Positions 34,800-44,608 of a stretch of 64,000 nucleotides of DNA are shown in pieces (the stretch's first letter is position 1; each line of letters starts with the position of its first letter). The stretch spans positions 1-64,000 of the forward strand of contig JAGQJZ010000001.1 of the NCBI GenBank assembly GCA_020430445.1. Direction: 5' to 3'. The translations under genes were made by a program, and so were the position numbers. This stretch comes from Nitrospina sp. (GTDB lineage Bacteria > Nitrospinota > Nitrospinia > Nitrospinales > Nitrospinaceae). The notes below the pieces were generated by a model. It saw only the letters and a program-made list of their open reading frames with translations, had not been told where the DNA came from and made no database searches.

Positions 34800-36600
34800 C
34801 CAGGACGACCACCTCCTTTACTTCCAGCGCGAGTTGACCTATCTCCGCAAGATGGGTCAGGCCTTCGCCGAGCAATACCCGAAAATCGCCGGCCGCCTCG
34901 AACTCGGAACCGAACACAGCCAGGACCCGAACATCGAACGCCTCATCGAGGCCTTCGCCTTTCTCACCGCCCGCATCCAGATGGCGATCGAGAACGAGTT
35001 CCCGGAAGTCAGCTCGGCGCTGCTCAATGTCCTCTACCCGCATTTCATGAACCCGGTGCCGTCCATGAGCATCGCCCAGTTCCAGCCCGACCCGGAACAG
35101 GGCCTGCTGACCAGCGGCCACACGATCAAGAAGCAGACACCGCTCTTTTCCACCACCGGACACGGCGAGATCTGCCGCTTCCGCACCTGCTACCCGGTCA
35201 CGCTCTGGCCCCTGGAAGTGAAGGAAGCGGTGTTCGAATCGACGGACAAATACGAATTTCTCGATCAGGCATCGGACATCGCCACAGTCCTTCGCCTGCG
35301 CATCGCCACCCGCGGCGCGCCGCTCAAGAAACTGGCGATGAAGGACCTGGTGTTTTATCTCAACGACGAGTCGGCCACCTGTCACGAAATCTACGAACTG
35401 CTGTTCTGCAACGCGCGCCATGTCGCCTTGCTGCACGAGGACACCAAGACGCCGGTGTATCTGCCGGAACAGGCCCTGACGCCGGTGGGATTCGAACCGG
35501 ATGAAGACATCCTGCCGTACAACCCGCTGGCCCATCCGGGCTACCGCATGCTGCAGGAGTATTTCACCTTCCCGGAAAACTTCCTTTTCTTCCGGCTGAA
35601 CCACCTCGACCGGGTCGTGTCCAGCAAATACGTCGACGTCCTCATCCTGCTCGACCGCAAACCGCGCGACCGCATGGTGATCGGCAAGAACACCTTCTGT
35701 CTGGGGTGCACGCCGATCATCAACCTGTTCACCAAAACGTCCGAGCCAATCCGCATCGAAGGGCGTGAAACCGAATATCGCATCCAGCCCGATCACCGGC
35801 GGGAACGCATCAGCGAGATCCATTCCCTGCTCCGCGTCTCGGGCTCGTCCGACCCGAAGGACGACACCCGCGTCTACGCTCCCTTTTATTCGTTCAATCA
35901 CGAAATGACATCGAAAGGGCAGGACGCCTTCTGGTACGCCACGCGGCAACCCACGGGGCGCAAGGACCTGCCGGGCACGGAGATGATCCTGCGTTTTGTC
36001 GACCTGAAATTCAATCCGCGCCAGCCCCCATCGGAGGTGATCTTCGCCCACACGCTGTGCACCAACCGGGACTTGGCGGAACAGTTGCCGGACAACGCGA
36101 AACTGCAAATCGAAGAAGCGGCGCCGCTGCAGCACATCCGCTGCCTGCGCAAACCCACGCCGCAACTGAACCCGACCATGCGCGGCGAGACCCTGTGGAA
36201 ACTCATCTCCCACCTTTCGCTGAACCACTTGTCGTTCTCCGAGGGGGGAGCGGGCAGCCTGGCCGCGCTCAAAGAAATCCTGCGGCTGTACAGTTTTTCC
36301 AACCGGCAGTCCTCGGAACAGCAGATATCCGGCCTGCGCTCCATGGAATGCCGCAAGGTGGTGCGGCACGTGGGGCGCGAAGCCTGGAAAGGTTTCTGCC
36401 GGGGCACGGAAATCACCCTGACGTTTGACGAGAAGGCGTATGTCGGCAACAGCGCATTTCTGATGGCATCCGTTCTCAACCGGTTTTTTGCGCTCTACGC
36501 CTCCATCAACTCATTCACCCAACTGATCATCAACAGCGCCCAGCGCGATGGAACCTGGAAACGATGGCAACCTATGGCTGGCGAAAAGATCGTTCTTTAG
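34789..36600 (+). CDS. tssF: T6SS baseplate wedge protein TssF
   Basis: The 603-aa protein is full length for TssF (ImpG/VasA) and starts with YFQRELTYLRKMGQAFAEQYPKIAGRL, followed by DPNIERLIEAFAFLTARIQ and LLNVLYPHF. It pairs with TssG around the VgrG spike base. It overlaps tssE by 11 bp and tssG by 37 bp. Confidence 0.96.
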   Translation: MLNSQDDHLLYFQRELTYLRKMGQAFAEQYPKIAGRLELGTEHSQDPNIERLIEAFAFLTARIQMAIENEFPEVSSALLNVLYPHFMNPVPSMSIAQFQPDPEQGLLTSGHTIKKQTPLFSTTGHGEICRFRTCYPVTLWPLEVKEAVFESTDKYEFLDQASDIATVLRLRIATRGAPLKKLAMKDLVFYLNDESATCHEIYELLFCNARHVALLHEDTKTPVYLPEQALTPVGFEPDEDILPYNPLAHPGYRMLQEYFTFPENFLFFRLNHLDRVVSSKYVDVLILLDRKPRDRMVIGKNTFCLGCTPIINLFTKTSEPIRIEGRETEYRIQPDHRRERISEIHSLLRVSGSSDPKDDTRVYAPFYSFNHEMTSKGQDAFWYATRQPTGRKDLPGTEMILRFVDLKFNPRQPPSEVIFAHTLCTNRDLAEQLPDNAKLQIEEAAPLQHIRCLRKPTPQLNPTMRGETLWKLISHLSLNHLSFSEGGAGSLAALKEILRLYSFSNRQSSEQQISGLRSMECRKVVRHVGREAWKGFCRGTEITLTFDEKAYVGNSAFLMASVLNRFFALYASINSFTQLIINSAQRDGTWKRWQPMAGEKIVL

Positions 36601-37613
36601 AAGAGTGGCTCTACGCCGAAGGCCACGCCTTCGAGTTTTTTCAGGCGGTCCGCCTTCTGGAGACGCTGTACCCCGAACGCGTTCCCGTGGGGGAAGGCTC
36701 CGACCCCTCCAAGGTGGTAGTCAAATTTCTCGGGAAAACCGGCCTGGAGTTCCCGCCCAACGAAGTCGATCACGTCACCCCGCCGGCCCACGAGGACGAA
36801 GCCGCCCGCATGAAGGTCAACATCATGAGCCTGGCCGGCGCTCTGGGACCGCTGCCGCACTCCTACACGGAGGTGCTGCTCGAACGCTTGAAATTCAACG
36901 ACACGGCGATGCGGGACTTCCTCGACATTTTCAACCATCGCCTGATCTCGCTCCTTTACCGCGTCCGCAAAAAGATGCGGCTGGGATTCGATTTCGCCTC
37001 TCCCGGGAAAGACCCGTTCACGCCCTATTTCTTTTCGCTCATGGGACTGGGCACGCCGGGTCTGGGAAAACGCTTCCAGTTTCCGGAACGCTGCCTCCTC
37101 TATTACACCGGTCTTCTGGCTCTGAAACCGCGCTCGATGGCAGGCCTGGAAAACATCGCGTCGCATTTCTTTGGCGTTGCGGTCAAGGGCAGGATGTACC
37201 AGGGAAGGTGGTATAATCTCGAGGAAGATCAGTGGACTTCCATCGGAACGTTCGGCAAAAACAGGACGCTGGGGCAGAACACGGTGCTCGGCGGCAGGGT
37301 CTGGGACCAGGAACGCGCGTTCCGTCTGGTGGTGGGCCCCCTCACCTTCCGTCAGTTCGAGGATTTTCTGCCCATCAATCCCGGCTTCAGGAATCTTTGC
37401 GAAATCACCCGTTTCTACACGGGCGACGAATTCGACTTTGACGTGCAACTGAAACTGAACGCCGCCGAAGTCCCCGCTTCCCGGCTCAGCAGCCGGATGG
37501 GCCCCCGGCTGGGATGGACCTCCTGGCTGCGCACCCGGTTCTTTAAAAACGACGACGATCAGGTGGTCCTGTCCCCCGACCGCCTGCCCGCAACCTCCCA
37601 GACCGGACAATGA
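36564..37613 (+). CDS. tssG: T6SS baseplate wedge protein TssG
   Basis: The 349-aa protein matches TssG (ImpH/VasB): FEFFQAVRLLE, FPPNEVDHV, MSLAGALGPLPHSYTEVL, FLDIFNHRLISLLYRVRKK and LGQNTVLGGRVWDQ. It completes the TssE/F/G/K wedge. The start lies inside tssF and the stop overlaps clpV by 4 bp (ATGA). Confidence 0.95.
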   Translation: MATYGWRKDRSLEEWLYAEGHAFEFFQAVRLLETLYPERVPVGEGSDPSKVVVKFLGKTGLEFPPNEVDHVTPPAHEDEAARMKVNIMSLAGALGPLPHSYTEVLLERLKFNDTAMRDFLDIFNHRLISLLYRVRKKMRLGFDFASPGKDPFTPYFFSLMGLGTPGLGKRFQFPERCLLYYTGLLALKPRSMAGLENIASHFFGVAVKGRMYQGRWYNLEEDQWTSIGTFGKNRTLGQNTVLGGRVWDQERAFRLVVGPLTFRQFEDFLPINPGFRNLCEITRFYTGDEFDFDVQLKLNAAEVPASRLSSRMGPRLGWTSWLRTRFFKNDDDQVVLSPDRLPATSQTGQ

Positions 37614-40297
37614 AATTCGACCTCAAGGAATTGATCGGCAAACTCAACGGCACCTGCCGAAGCTGTCTCGAAACCGCCGCCGCGCTCTGCGTCTCACAGA
37701 CCCATTACAACGTCGAGGTCGAACATTTCCTGGTCAAGATGCTCGACGTTCCCGATTCCGATCTCAACCGCATCTTGAAACATTACGACCTCAACGCAAG
37801 CGAAGTGAACCGCGAACTGATGGCCGCCATCGACCAGTTCGATCGCGGTAACAACCGCACCCCAGCGTTTTCCCTGCACCTGATGGAATTGTTCCAGGAA
37901 GGCTGGATCATGTCCTCCCTCGTTTTCGGCGAACAGCAAGTGCGCTCCGGCGCGATCGTCCTCGGCATGCTGAGCCACGAGGCCCTGCGCGGGGTGATGG
38001 TGGAATCGTCGAAAACCCTCATGCAAATTCCGCGTCACAAATTGCGGCAGGACGTCAAGGAACTGTGCAAGGGCACGGTGGAAGATCCCGGACCGGGGAA
38101 ACCCGCGCCGAAACGAGACACGGGACCGCAGGGCACAGCCGGATCTTCGGCAGGCTCCGCCCAGGCTCCCGCCGGATCGTCGAAGAATCCGGCGCTCGAC
38201 CAGTTCACCGTCGACCTGACCCAACGCGCGCGCGACGGCCAGATCGACCCGATCCAGGGACGCGACTTTGAAATCCGCCAGGTGATCGACATCCTCACAC
38301 GCCGGCGGCAGAACAACCCGATCCTCACCGGCGAAGCGGGCGTCGGCAAAACCGCCGTGGCGGAAGGCTTTGCCCTGCGCATCGCCACCGGCGATGTGCC
38401 GCCTTCGTTGAAACAGGTATCGCTGCGCAGTCTCGACCTGGGTCTTTTGCAGGCCGGAGCGGGCGTCAAGGGCGAATTCGAAAACCGGTTGAAATCGGTC
38501 ATCGGCGAGGTGAAAGCCTCCCCCACGCCCATCATCCTGTTCATCGACGAGGCGCACACGCTCATCGGCGCCGGAGCCGGCGGCCAGCAGGGGCAGAGCG
38601 ACGCCGCCAACCTGCTGAAACCCGCGCTCGCCCGCGGAGAGTTGCGCACCATTGCCGCCACCACGTGGTCGGAGTACAAAAAATATTTCGAAAAGGACCC
38701 CGCCCTCACCCGCCGCTTCCAGGTGGTGAAAGTGGACGAACCCCGGCCGGAAGTCGCCATCGACATGGTGCGCGGCATCGTCTCCCATCTGGAACAACAC
38801 CACCAGGTGGTCATCCTCGACGAAGCGGTGGCCGATGCGGTGAACCTGTCGGACCGTTACATCACCGGACGGCAGTTGCCGGACAAGGCGATCAGCGTGC
38901 TCGACACCGCCTGCGCCCGGGTGGGCCTGGGACAGAACGCGACGCCGCCCAAAGTGGAGGACGCGCAGCGGCGCATCGAACTCATCCGCCTGGAAGTGGA
39001 AATCCTCAACCGCGAAATGGCTTCCGGACGGGCGCACGACGACCGGCTGGCCAATCTCCAGACTCAGCTGGAGGGAACACAGGCTGAATTGAAAAAGCTC
39101 GAGGCACGCTGGAACACGGAACTCGACATGGTGAAGGAAATCCACCGCCTGCGCGAGGAAACCGAAGGCAAACAGCCCGAAGGAGAAACAGCGGCGGTCC
39201 CGGCGAAGTCCTGCCCGGAGATCATTGAGCTGGAACAGAAACTCGAAGCCTTTCAAGGTGAAGAACCGATGGTGCCGGTGTTTGTCGACTCGCGCGTAGT
39301 GGCGTCGGTCATCTCCGGCTGGACGGGCATTCCCGTTGGCCGGATGCTCACCAATGAAATCCAGAACGTTCTCGATCTCAAGGAGAACCTGCAGAAACGC
39401 GTGGTCGGGCAGGACTCCGGACTCGAAGCCATCTGCCGCCGCATTCGCACTTCACGCGCGCAACTCGACGATCCGGGAAAACCCGTGGGCGTGTTCCTGC
39501 TCGCCGGACCGAGCGGCGTCGGCAAAACGGAAACCGCGCTGGCGCTGGCGGACCTGCTCTACGGCGGCGAACGCAACCTGGTGAAGATCAACATGTCCGA
39601 ATACCAGGAGTCGTACACCGTGTCCAACCTCAAGGGATCGCCTCCGGGCTATGTCGGCTTCGGCCAGGGCGGCGTGCTGACCGAAGCGGTGCGGCGCGCA
39701 CCCTACAGCGTGGTCCTGCTCGACGAAATCGAAAAGGCGCACAACGACGTGGTCGAACTCTTTTACCAGGTGTTCGACAAGGGCGAGATGGAAGACAGCG
39801 AAGGCGTGCGGGTGGATTTCAAGAACACGGTGATCCTGCTCACCTCCAACACCGGCAGTGAAACGGTGATGCGTTTGTGCCAAAACGGCAAAGGCAGGGC
39901 TTCGGCGGAAGAACTCGAACGCGCTTTGCGCCCGGAACTGTTGAAGGTGTTCAAGCCCGCTTTTCTCGGGAGGACGGTGCTGGTGCCCTACTTCCCGCTG
40001 GGCGACGACGAAATCCGCGACATCACCCGGCTCAAGCTCGGCAAAATAAAGGACCGCTTCCACAAGAGCCACCGCGCCGACCTGGCGTTCGACGACTCGG
40101 TGGTCGAAGCGGTGGTGGAGCGGTGCACGGAGGTCGAATCTGGCGCGCGCAACGTCGACCATATTCTCACCCACACCCTGCTTCCGGAACTGGGACAATC
40201 CGTTCTGGAAAAAATGGCGGAGGGGCAGAATGTCGGAGCCGTCCGGGTATCGCTCGGCGGCGACGGAACCTTTGTCTACGAACTGAAGGATTCCTGA
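37610..40297 (+). CDS. clpV: T6SS sheath-recycling AAA+ ATPase TssH (ClpV)
   Basis: The 895-aa Clp/Hsp100 protein unfolds contracted TssBC sheath. It has an N-terminal Clp_N domain (to about residue 160), a disordered linker, AAA domain 1 with GEAGVGKTAV (near 241) and FIDEAH, a middle domain, and AAA domain 2 with GPSGVGKTET (near 633) and LLDEIEKAH. The ClpV-type GxxGYVGFGQGGVLTEAVRR loop is present. Its position between tssG and vgrG supports ClpV over ClpB. Confidence 0.97.
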   Translation: MKFDLKELIGKLNGTCRSCLETAAALCVSQTHYNVEVEHFLVKMLDVPDSDLNRILKHYDLNASEVNRELMAAIDQFDRGNNRTPAFSLHLMELFQEGWIMSSLVFGEQQVRSGAIVLGMLSHEALRGVMVESSKTLMQIPRHKLRQDVKELCKGTVEDPGPGKPAPKRDTGPQGTAGSSAGSAQAPAGSSKNPALDQFTVDLTQRARDGQIDPIQGRDFEIRQVIDILTRRRQNNPILTGEAGVGKTAVAEGFALRIATGDVPPSLKQVSLRSLDLGLLQAGAGVKGEFENRLKSVIGEVKASPTPIILFIDEAHTLIGAGAGGQQGQSDAANLLKPALARGELRTIAATTWSEYKKYFEKDPALTRRFQVVKVDEPRPEVAIDMVRGIVSHLEQHHQVVILDEAVADAVNLSDRYITGRQLPDKAISVLDTACARVGLGQNATPPKVEDAQRRIELIRLEVEILNREMASGRAHDDRLANLQTQLEGTQAELKKLEARWNTELDMVKEIHRLREETEGKQPEGETAAVPAKSCPEIIELEQKLEAFQGEEPMVPVFVDSRVVASVISGWTGIPVGRMLTNEIQNVLDLKENLQKRVVGQDSGLEAICRRIRTSRAQLDDPGKPVGVFLLAGPSGVGKTETALALADLLYGGERNLVKINMSEYQESYTVSNLKGSPPGYVGFGQGGVLTEAVRRAPYSVVLLDEIEKAHNDVVELFYQVFDKGEMEDSEGVRVDFKNTVILLTSNTGSETVMRLCQNGKGRASAEELERALRPELLKVFKPAFLGRTVLVPYFPLGDDEIRDITRLKLGKIKDRFHKSHRADLAFDDSVVEAVVERCTEVESGARNVDHILTHTLLPELGQSVLEKMAEGQNVGAVRVSLGGDGTFVYELKDS

Positions 40298-40300
40298 TCC

Positions 40301-42427
40301 ATGGCAACCTACGACGACGAGAACCTGAGCCTGAAACTCACCACCCCCCTGGGGCCGGACAAGCTCCTGCTGAAAACATTTCACGGCGAGGAAAAGCTCT
40401 CCGAACCCTACTTCTATTATCTGGACATGGTGTCGCAGGAATACGAACTCGACTTCGACCAGATTGTGGGAGAAGGCGTCACCATCACCATGGACCTGAG
40501 TTCCGGCGAGCAAAAATATTTTCACGGCATCGTCACCCGGTTCATCCAGGGCGCGTTCGACGGAACCGAATGCAAATATTTCGCTGAGGTGCGGCCGTGG
40601 ATGTGGCAGTTGTACCTGACCCAGGACAGCCGGATTTTCCAGGAAATGAAAATCCCGGACATCATCACCAAGGTGTTCGACGACCTGGGCTTTTCCGATT
40701 ACAAGGACGACCTGACCAAAACCTACGAAGAGGTGGATTACTGCGTCCAATACCAGGAAACCGCCTACAACTTCGTGCAGCGGCTGATGGAAGACAACGG
40801 CATCTGCTACTACTTCGAACACGAGGAAGGCAAGCACACGCTGGTCCTGTCCGACGACTCCACCCAGCATCCGGAGTGCCCCGGCGTGCCCACGGTCACC
40901 ATGAGCCCGCCGGACAGCACCATGATCGAGGAAGACACGATCAGCCAGATTTCCCTGGAAAAATCCGTCGGCACCGGCAAATACGCCATGGATGATTTCG
41001 ATTTCGAAACGCCTTCCACCGACCTCCTGGTCACCGATGTCGAAGCGCTCGAAGCGCACAAAACCACCGACCTGAGGGTTTACGAATACCCCGGCGGGTT
41101 CAAGAAATCGAACGTGGGCGACGACCGGACCAAGTTGCGCATCGAATCGCTGGAATATCCGGTGCGCCTGGTCAACGGCCAGGGCAATTGCCGGGATTTC
41201 CGTTTCGGCTACAAGTTCACGCTGGAAGAGCACGAACGCGAGGACATCAACGACACCTACCTGATTTACAGCCTGCAATTCACCGCTACCCAGGATTCGT
41301 ATCACAACGCCTTCACCGCGTTTCCGGCGGACACGCCGTTTCGCCCCGAAGTCAAAACGCGAAGACCGAGAATCGTCGGTTCGCAGACGGCGATCGTGGT
41401 GGGCAAGGACAATGAGGAAATCTACACAGACAAGTACGGACGCATCAAGGTCCAGTTTCACTGGGACCAGGAAGGGGAAAACAACGAGAACAGTTCCTGC
41501 TGGGTGCGCGTCACGCAGGGCTGGGCGGGCAAGGGATGGGGCATGATCTTCATCCCGCGCATCGGCATGGAAGTGGTCGTGAGTTTTCTTGAAGGCGATC
41601 CGGACAAACCGCTCGTCACGGGTTGCGTCTACAACGCCGAACAAACGGTACCCTACGACCTGCCGGACGACCAGACCCGAAGCACCATCAAGACGGACTC
41701 CTCGAAGGACGCCGAAGGGTTCAACGAAATCCGTTTTGAAGACAAGGCCGACGAAGAGGAAATCTATGTCCACGCGCAAAAGGACATGAACATCGAGGTG
41801 CTGAACGACGAGACGCGCACCATCACCAAAAACCGCACCACCACCATCGAAGAGGAAAACGACACGTTGACGGTTTCCAAAGGCGACCGCACCTTTGAAG
41901 TCACCGAAGGCAACGAGACCACCACCATCGGCGGCGACCGGGAAATCACGGTCTCCGGCGACGAAACCCGGACCAACGAAGGCGACTACACCGTCAAGGT
42001 GGAAGGCGATTACAAGATCACGGTGGAGGGCGACCTCACGATCGAGGTGACGGGGAAAATTTCCATCTCGACGGACGACAACTACGAGTTGACCGTGGGC
42101 GGCGATTATACCAACGACGTCGACGGCGACACCTCGACCACCGTCGGCGGCGATTATTCGGTTGAATCGGATGGAGACATCAGCCAGACCGCCAGCGGCG
42201 ACTTCAAGAACGAAACCGACGGGGACATGACCAACTCCGCCAGCGGCGACCTCACCAATGAAGCCGATGGCGACCTGACCAACTCCGCCGGCGGCGACCT
42301 GACGGATGAAGCCGACGGCGACGTGTCCATCAGCGCCACCAACGAAGCCACGGTCAGCGGCATGAACGTCACCGCGGAAGCGGACATCGAAGCCGCCGTT
42401 TCGGGCAGCACCGTCTCGCTGGGATAA
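40301..42427 (+). CDS. vgrG: T6SS spike protein VgrG (TssI) with extended beta-helix needle
   Basis: The 708-aa protein has the gp27-like part (residues 1 to about 360), the gp5 OB domain (YGRIKVQFHWDQEGE, SCWVRVTQGWAGKGWG, PRIGMEVVVSFLEGDPDKP, VTGCVYN) and the FEDKADEEEIYVHAQKDM junction. From about residue 500 to 700 a long GD-rich octad repeat (units such as TVEGDLTI, TNSASGDL) should form a triple-stranded needle. The last repeats are unusually rich in Asp, Ser, Asn and Thr. No extra enzymatic domain is seen, so this is not an evolved VgrG. Confidence 0.95.
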   Translation: MATYDDENLSLKLTTPLGPDKLLLKTFHGEEKLSEPYFYYLDMVSQEYELDFDQIVGEGVTITMDLSSGEQKYFHGIVTRFIQGAFDGTECKYFAEVRPWMWQLYLTQDSRIFQEMKIPDIITKVFDDLGFSDYKDDLTKTYEEVDYCVQYQETAYNFVQRLMEDNGICYYFEHEEGKHTLVLSDDSTQHPECPGVPTVTMSPPDSTMIEEDTISQISLEKSVGTGKYAMDDFDFETPSTDLLVTDVEALEAHKTTDLRVYEYPGGFKKSNVGDDRTKLRIESLEYPVRLVNGQGNCRDFRFGYKFTLEEHEREDINDTYLIYSLQFTATQDSYHNAFTAFPADTPFRPEVKTRRPRIVGSQTAIVVGKDNEEIYTDKYGRIKVQFHWDQEGENNENSSCWVRVTQGWAGKGWGMIFIPRIGMEVVVSFLEGDPDKPLVTGCVYNAEQTVPYDLPDDQTRSTIKTDSSKDAEGFNEIRFEDKADEEEIYVHAQKDMNIEVLNDETRTITKNRTTTIEEENDTLTVSKGDRTFEVTEGNETTTIGGDREITVSGDETRTNEGDYTVKVEGDYKITVEGDLTIEVTGKISISTDDNYELTVGGDYTNDVDGDTSTTVGGDYSVESDGDISQTASGDFKNETDGDMTNSASGDLTNEADGDLTNSAGGDLTDEADGDVSISATNEATVSGMNVTAEADIEAAVSGSTVSLG

Positions 42428-42431
42428 CCCC

Positions 42432-43208
42432 ATGGCTCAGGTCCCGGACAACAAAACAGAAGAGACCGCCGCACCGTCTGCGGAAAAAACCGCCAAACCT
42501 GAAAAGGAAAAGCCGCCGCCCCCCACTGAAAAAAAGGTGGAATCGAAGGAAGGCACCCTGCGCAAACATTTTGCGCTCAAGGACGGAAAAAAAAACGGCG
42601 AGGCTCGGATCTACGACAAGGAAGGAGTCCTGATCCGTAAGGAGTGGTACAGGAACGGCGTCCTGGAAGGGCCGGTCACCCATTACGACGCCGGCGGCGG
42701 CATCAGCAAACAGTCCACCGTGATCCGGGGGAAGCTCGAAGGCGAAATGCTGCGCTTCAACAAGGGCGTCCTCGTCAGCAAAACCCAGTACCAGGGCGGC
42801 AAGCGCCACGGCGAACAACTGGTCTTCAATGAACAGGAGAAAATCGTTTCCAAGAAAAACTACGCCCGGGACAAACTGAACGGCGAGGTCATCGGCTACG
42901 ACGGGCAGGACAACGTCATCATCAAAACCACTTACACCAACGACCTGCGGCACGGCCCCACCACCGGGTACTATCCCGGCGGCGGACTGCGCGAGAAGGG
43001 TCAGTACCAGAACGACCGGCTGGAAGGCGAGTTTCTCCGCTATCATGTCAACGGCAAGGTCCGCGAAAGGCAATCCTTCAAGGAAGGCAAACCGCTGGGC
43101 CCGCCACAATATTTCAAGGACAACGGGGAACCCGATGCCCCTCCCGGCACGCCCCCTGAACAAAAGGGATGGCTTGAAAAAATCCTGGATTTTATTTTCG
43201 GCAAGTAA
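42432..43208 (+). CDS. MORN-2 (YwqK-type) repeat protein coupled to vgrG
   Basis: The 258-aa protein starts 4 bp after vgrG. A charged Pro/Glu/Lys head (residues 1-40) is followed by about eight MORN-2-type repeats of 22-24 residues of the form NGxxxGxxxxYxxxGxL, such as DGKKNGEARIYDKEGVL and NDLRHGPTTGYYPGGGL. The end is GWLEKILDFIFGK, a short amphipathic helix. Such repeats occur in YwqK-family antitoxins and in proteins of contractile-injection or toxin loci. No signal peptide is seen. An immunity, adaptor or cargo role with VgrG is inferred only from adjacency. Confidence 0.8.
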   Translation: MAQVPDNKTEETAAPSAEKTAKPEKEKPPPPTEKKVESKEGTLRKHFALKDGKKNGEARIYDKEGVLIRKEWYRNGVLEGPVTHYDAGGGISKQSTVIRGKLEGEMLRFNKGVLVSKTQYQGGKRHGEQLVFNEQEKIVSKKNYARDKLNGEVIGYDGQDNVIIKTTYTNDLRHGPTTGYYPGGGLREKGQYQNDRLEGEFLRYHVNGKVRERQSFKEGKPLGPPQYFKDNGEPDAPPGTPPEQKGWLEKILDFIFGK

Positions 43209-43259
43209 AACACCGCCTCAAACCCAACACCCGTTTCCCGCTGAGGGAAACCGCCTTTC

Positions 43260-44177
43260 ATGAAAATCATCCTGCGCCTGATCGTCCTCCTCGTCGTCGC
43301 CCTGTTCATTTTCACCGGCGGATTCTGGCTGGGCAACAAATGGAAGAGTGACCGTTCCGAGACGCCTGCGGAAGGATTGACGGCACAACTTGCCGGAGGT
43401 GGCGGGACCGCCGCACCGGCACCCCCGGCAGACGCGGCGCAGCCTGCTGCGCCTGGAGTCACACCCGCCGCCGGAAAACCGGAGGCTGCACAACCCGGAC
43501 CTGCGACAACCCCCGCGATCAAAAAAGAAACCGCGCCTCCAGCCGCCGCTCCTCCCACTCCACCTTCTGCAGGAAGTGCAAGTCCGGAGCCCGCACCCGC
43601 CGCTGCCAAGGCAGCAACAGCGGAAACAGCCGCAGCACCGCAACCCGCACCGCCGGAAACGCCATCGGAACAGTCCGGACCTGAAGAGAAACAAGCCGCC
43701 GCACCTCCCGGGACGTCTTCCGCTCAAAAGGAAGCCCCCTCCCCTGCACCGGCTGCCGGAGGTGACAAGGGAAAGAAAGCGCAGCCTCCGGCTATCGTGA
43801 CCCCGCAGGACCTGGGAGAAAACCAGATCACCTACTCCGTGCAAACCGGGGCGTTTCTCGACAGGGCACTGGCGAAAAACCAGTTGGAGATGCTCAAGGC
43901 CAAACAGTATCCGGCGTTCATGGTCAGTGCGTGGGACAGCCAGAAACAGTTGTGGCACACCGTGCGCGTCGGCCGCTTTACCGATATAATGGAAGCTGAA
44001 AAGGCGGCGCAAACGCTTCAGCGGAAAGAACGCATCGCCGCCCGGGTGTATGGGCTGGGGTCCCTGCAATATGAGGATCCGCCGGTTCCTGAAACCATGC
44101 CCGATGAAAAATCAAAACCGGCGCCGCCCAAGGCCGTCGTCAACGGAGTTCCGGAATCAGGGGAGAACTCAGGATGA
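43260..44177 (+). CDS. Membrane-anchored SPOR domain protein
   Basis: The 305-aa protein has an N-terminal inner-membrane anchor (residues 2-24, IILRLIVLLVVALFIFTGGFWLG), a long Ala/Pro-rich periplasmic linker (about 30-180), and a SPOR domain (about 195-265: YSVQTGAFLDRALAKNQLEMLK, VRVGRFTDIMEAEKAAQTLQ) that binds denuded peptidoglycan at septa. It lies in the vgrG accessory tail and overlaps the next gene by 4 bp. Since TssL lacks a peptidoglycan-binding domain, this protein could supply wall anchoring for the T6SS; that is a hypothesis. Confidence 0.85.
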   Translation: MKIILRLIVLLVVALFIFTGGFWLGNKWKSDRSETPAEGLTAQLAGGGGTAAPAPPADAAQPAAPGVTPAAGKPEAAQPGPATTPAIKKETAPPAAAPPTPPSAGSASPEPAPAAAKAATAETAAAPQPAPPETPSEQSGPEEKQAAAPPGTSSAQKEAPSPAPAAGGDKGKKAQPPAIVTPQDLGENQITYSVQTGAFLDRALAKNQLEMLKAKQYPAFMVSAWDSQKQLWHTVRVGRFTDIMEAEKAAQTLQRKERIAARVYGLGSLQYEDPPVPETMPDEKSKPAPPKAVVNGVPESGENSG

Positions 44178-44593
44178 TGCAAGACCAGGAACGGCTCGAC
44201 ATGTGGCTGGGCGCGGTGGGGTTGCTGCGCGCCAAACTGAGCCTGGTGATGAAAGCGATTCACGAAACCCGGCAGACCTGCCGGCAGCAGATGGCCCGCG
44301 CGCCGGAAGGATTGAGCCCGTTGATGGCACAGGCGCAGGAGTTATTCGTCGAGATGCTGAAGGCGGGTGAGTTTGTCTCCACCGCACGCGACAATCTCGA
44401 GCAAAAAAACACTCAAACCTTTGACGAGTACCTGGAAAGCTGGGCCGTGACGCAGACCGAGGACCGGTTCCGCCGTGTGGGCGCGTATCTTTCTGAATTG
44501 TCCGAGACGAGAATTCCGGGGTTGAATCTCGATCCTGAAATCTGGGAGGAAGGTTTGAAACTCATCGACGAGGTCCTGCAAAACCGAAAATGA
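44174..44593 (+). CDS. Small helical protein of unknown function, last gene of the T6SS run
   Basis: The 139-aa product is predicted from its pattern to be mostly alpha-helical (LLRAKLSLVMKAIHETRQTC, LMAQAQELFVEMLKAGEFV, LESWAVTQTEDRFRRVGAYLSEL). It lacks a signal peptide or membrane span. I do not recognise a family. The start overlaps the SPOR gene stop by 4 bp (ATGA), which supports a real gene working with it. It is followed by a convergent gene after 15 bp. Confidence 0.75.
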   Translation: MMQDQERLDMWLGAVGLLRAKLSLVMKAIHETRQTCRQQMARAPEGLSPLMAQAQELFVEMLKAGEFVSTARDNLEQKNTQTFDEYLESWAVTQTEDRFRRVGAYLSELSETRIPGLNLDPEIWEEGLKLIDEVLQNRK

Positions 44594-44608
44594 TGCGATC
44601 CCGCCGTG

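Noticed and set aside
39452-42433. 993-aa minus-strand open frame opposite clpV and vgrG
   Set aside because: It spans two well-identified genes and its repeats mirror the vgrG needle repeats; it is a shadow frame.
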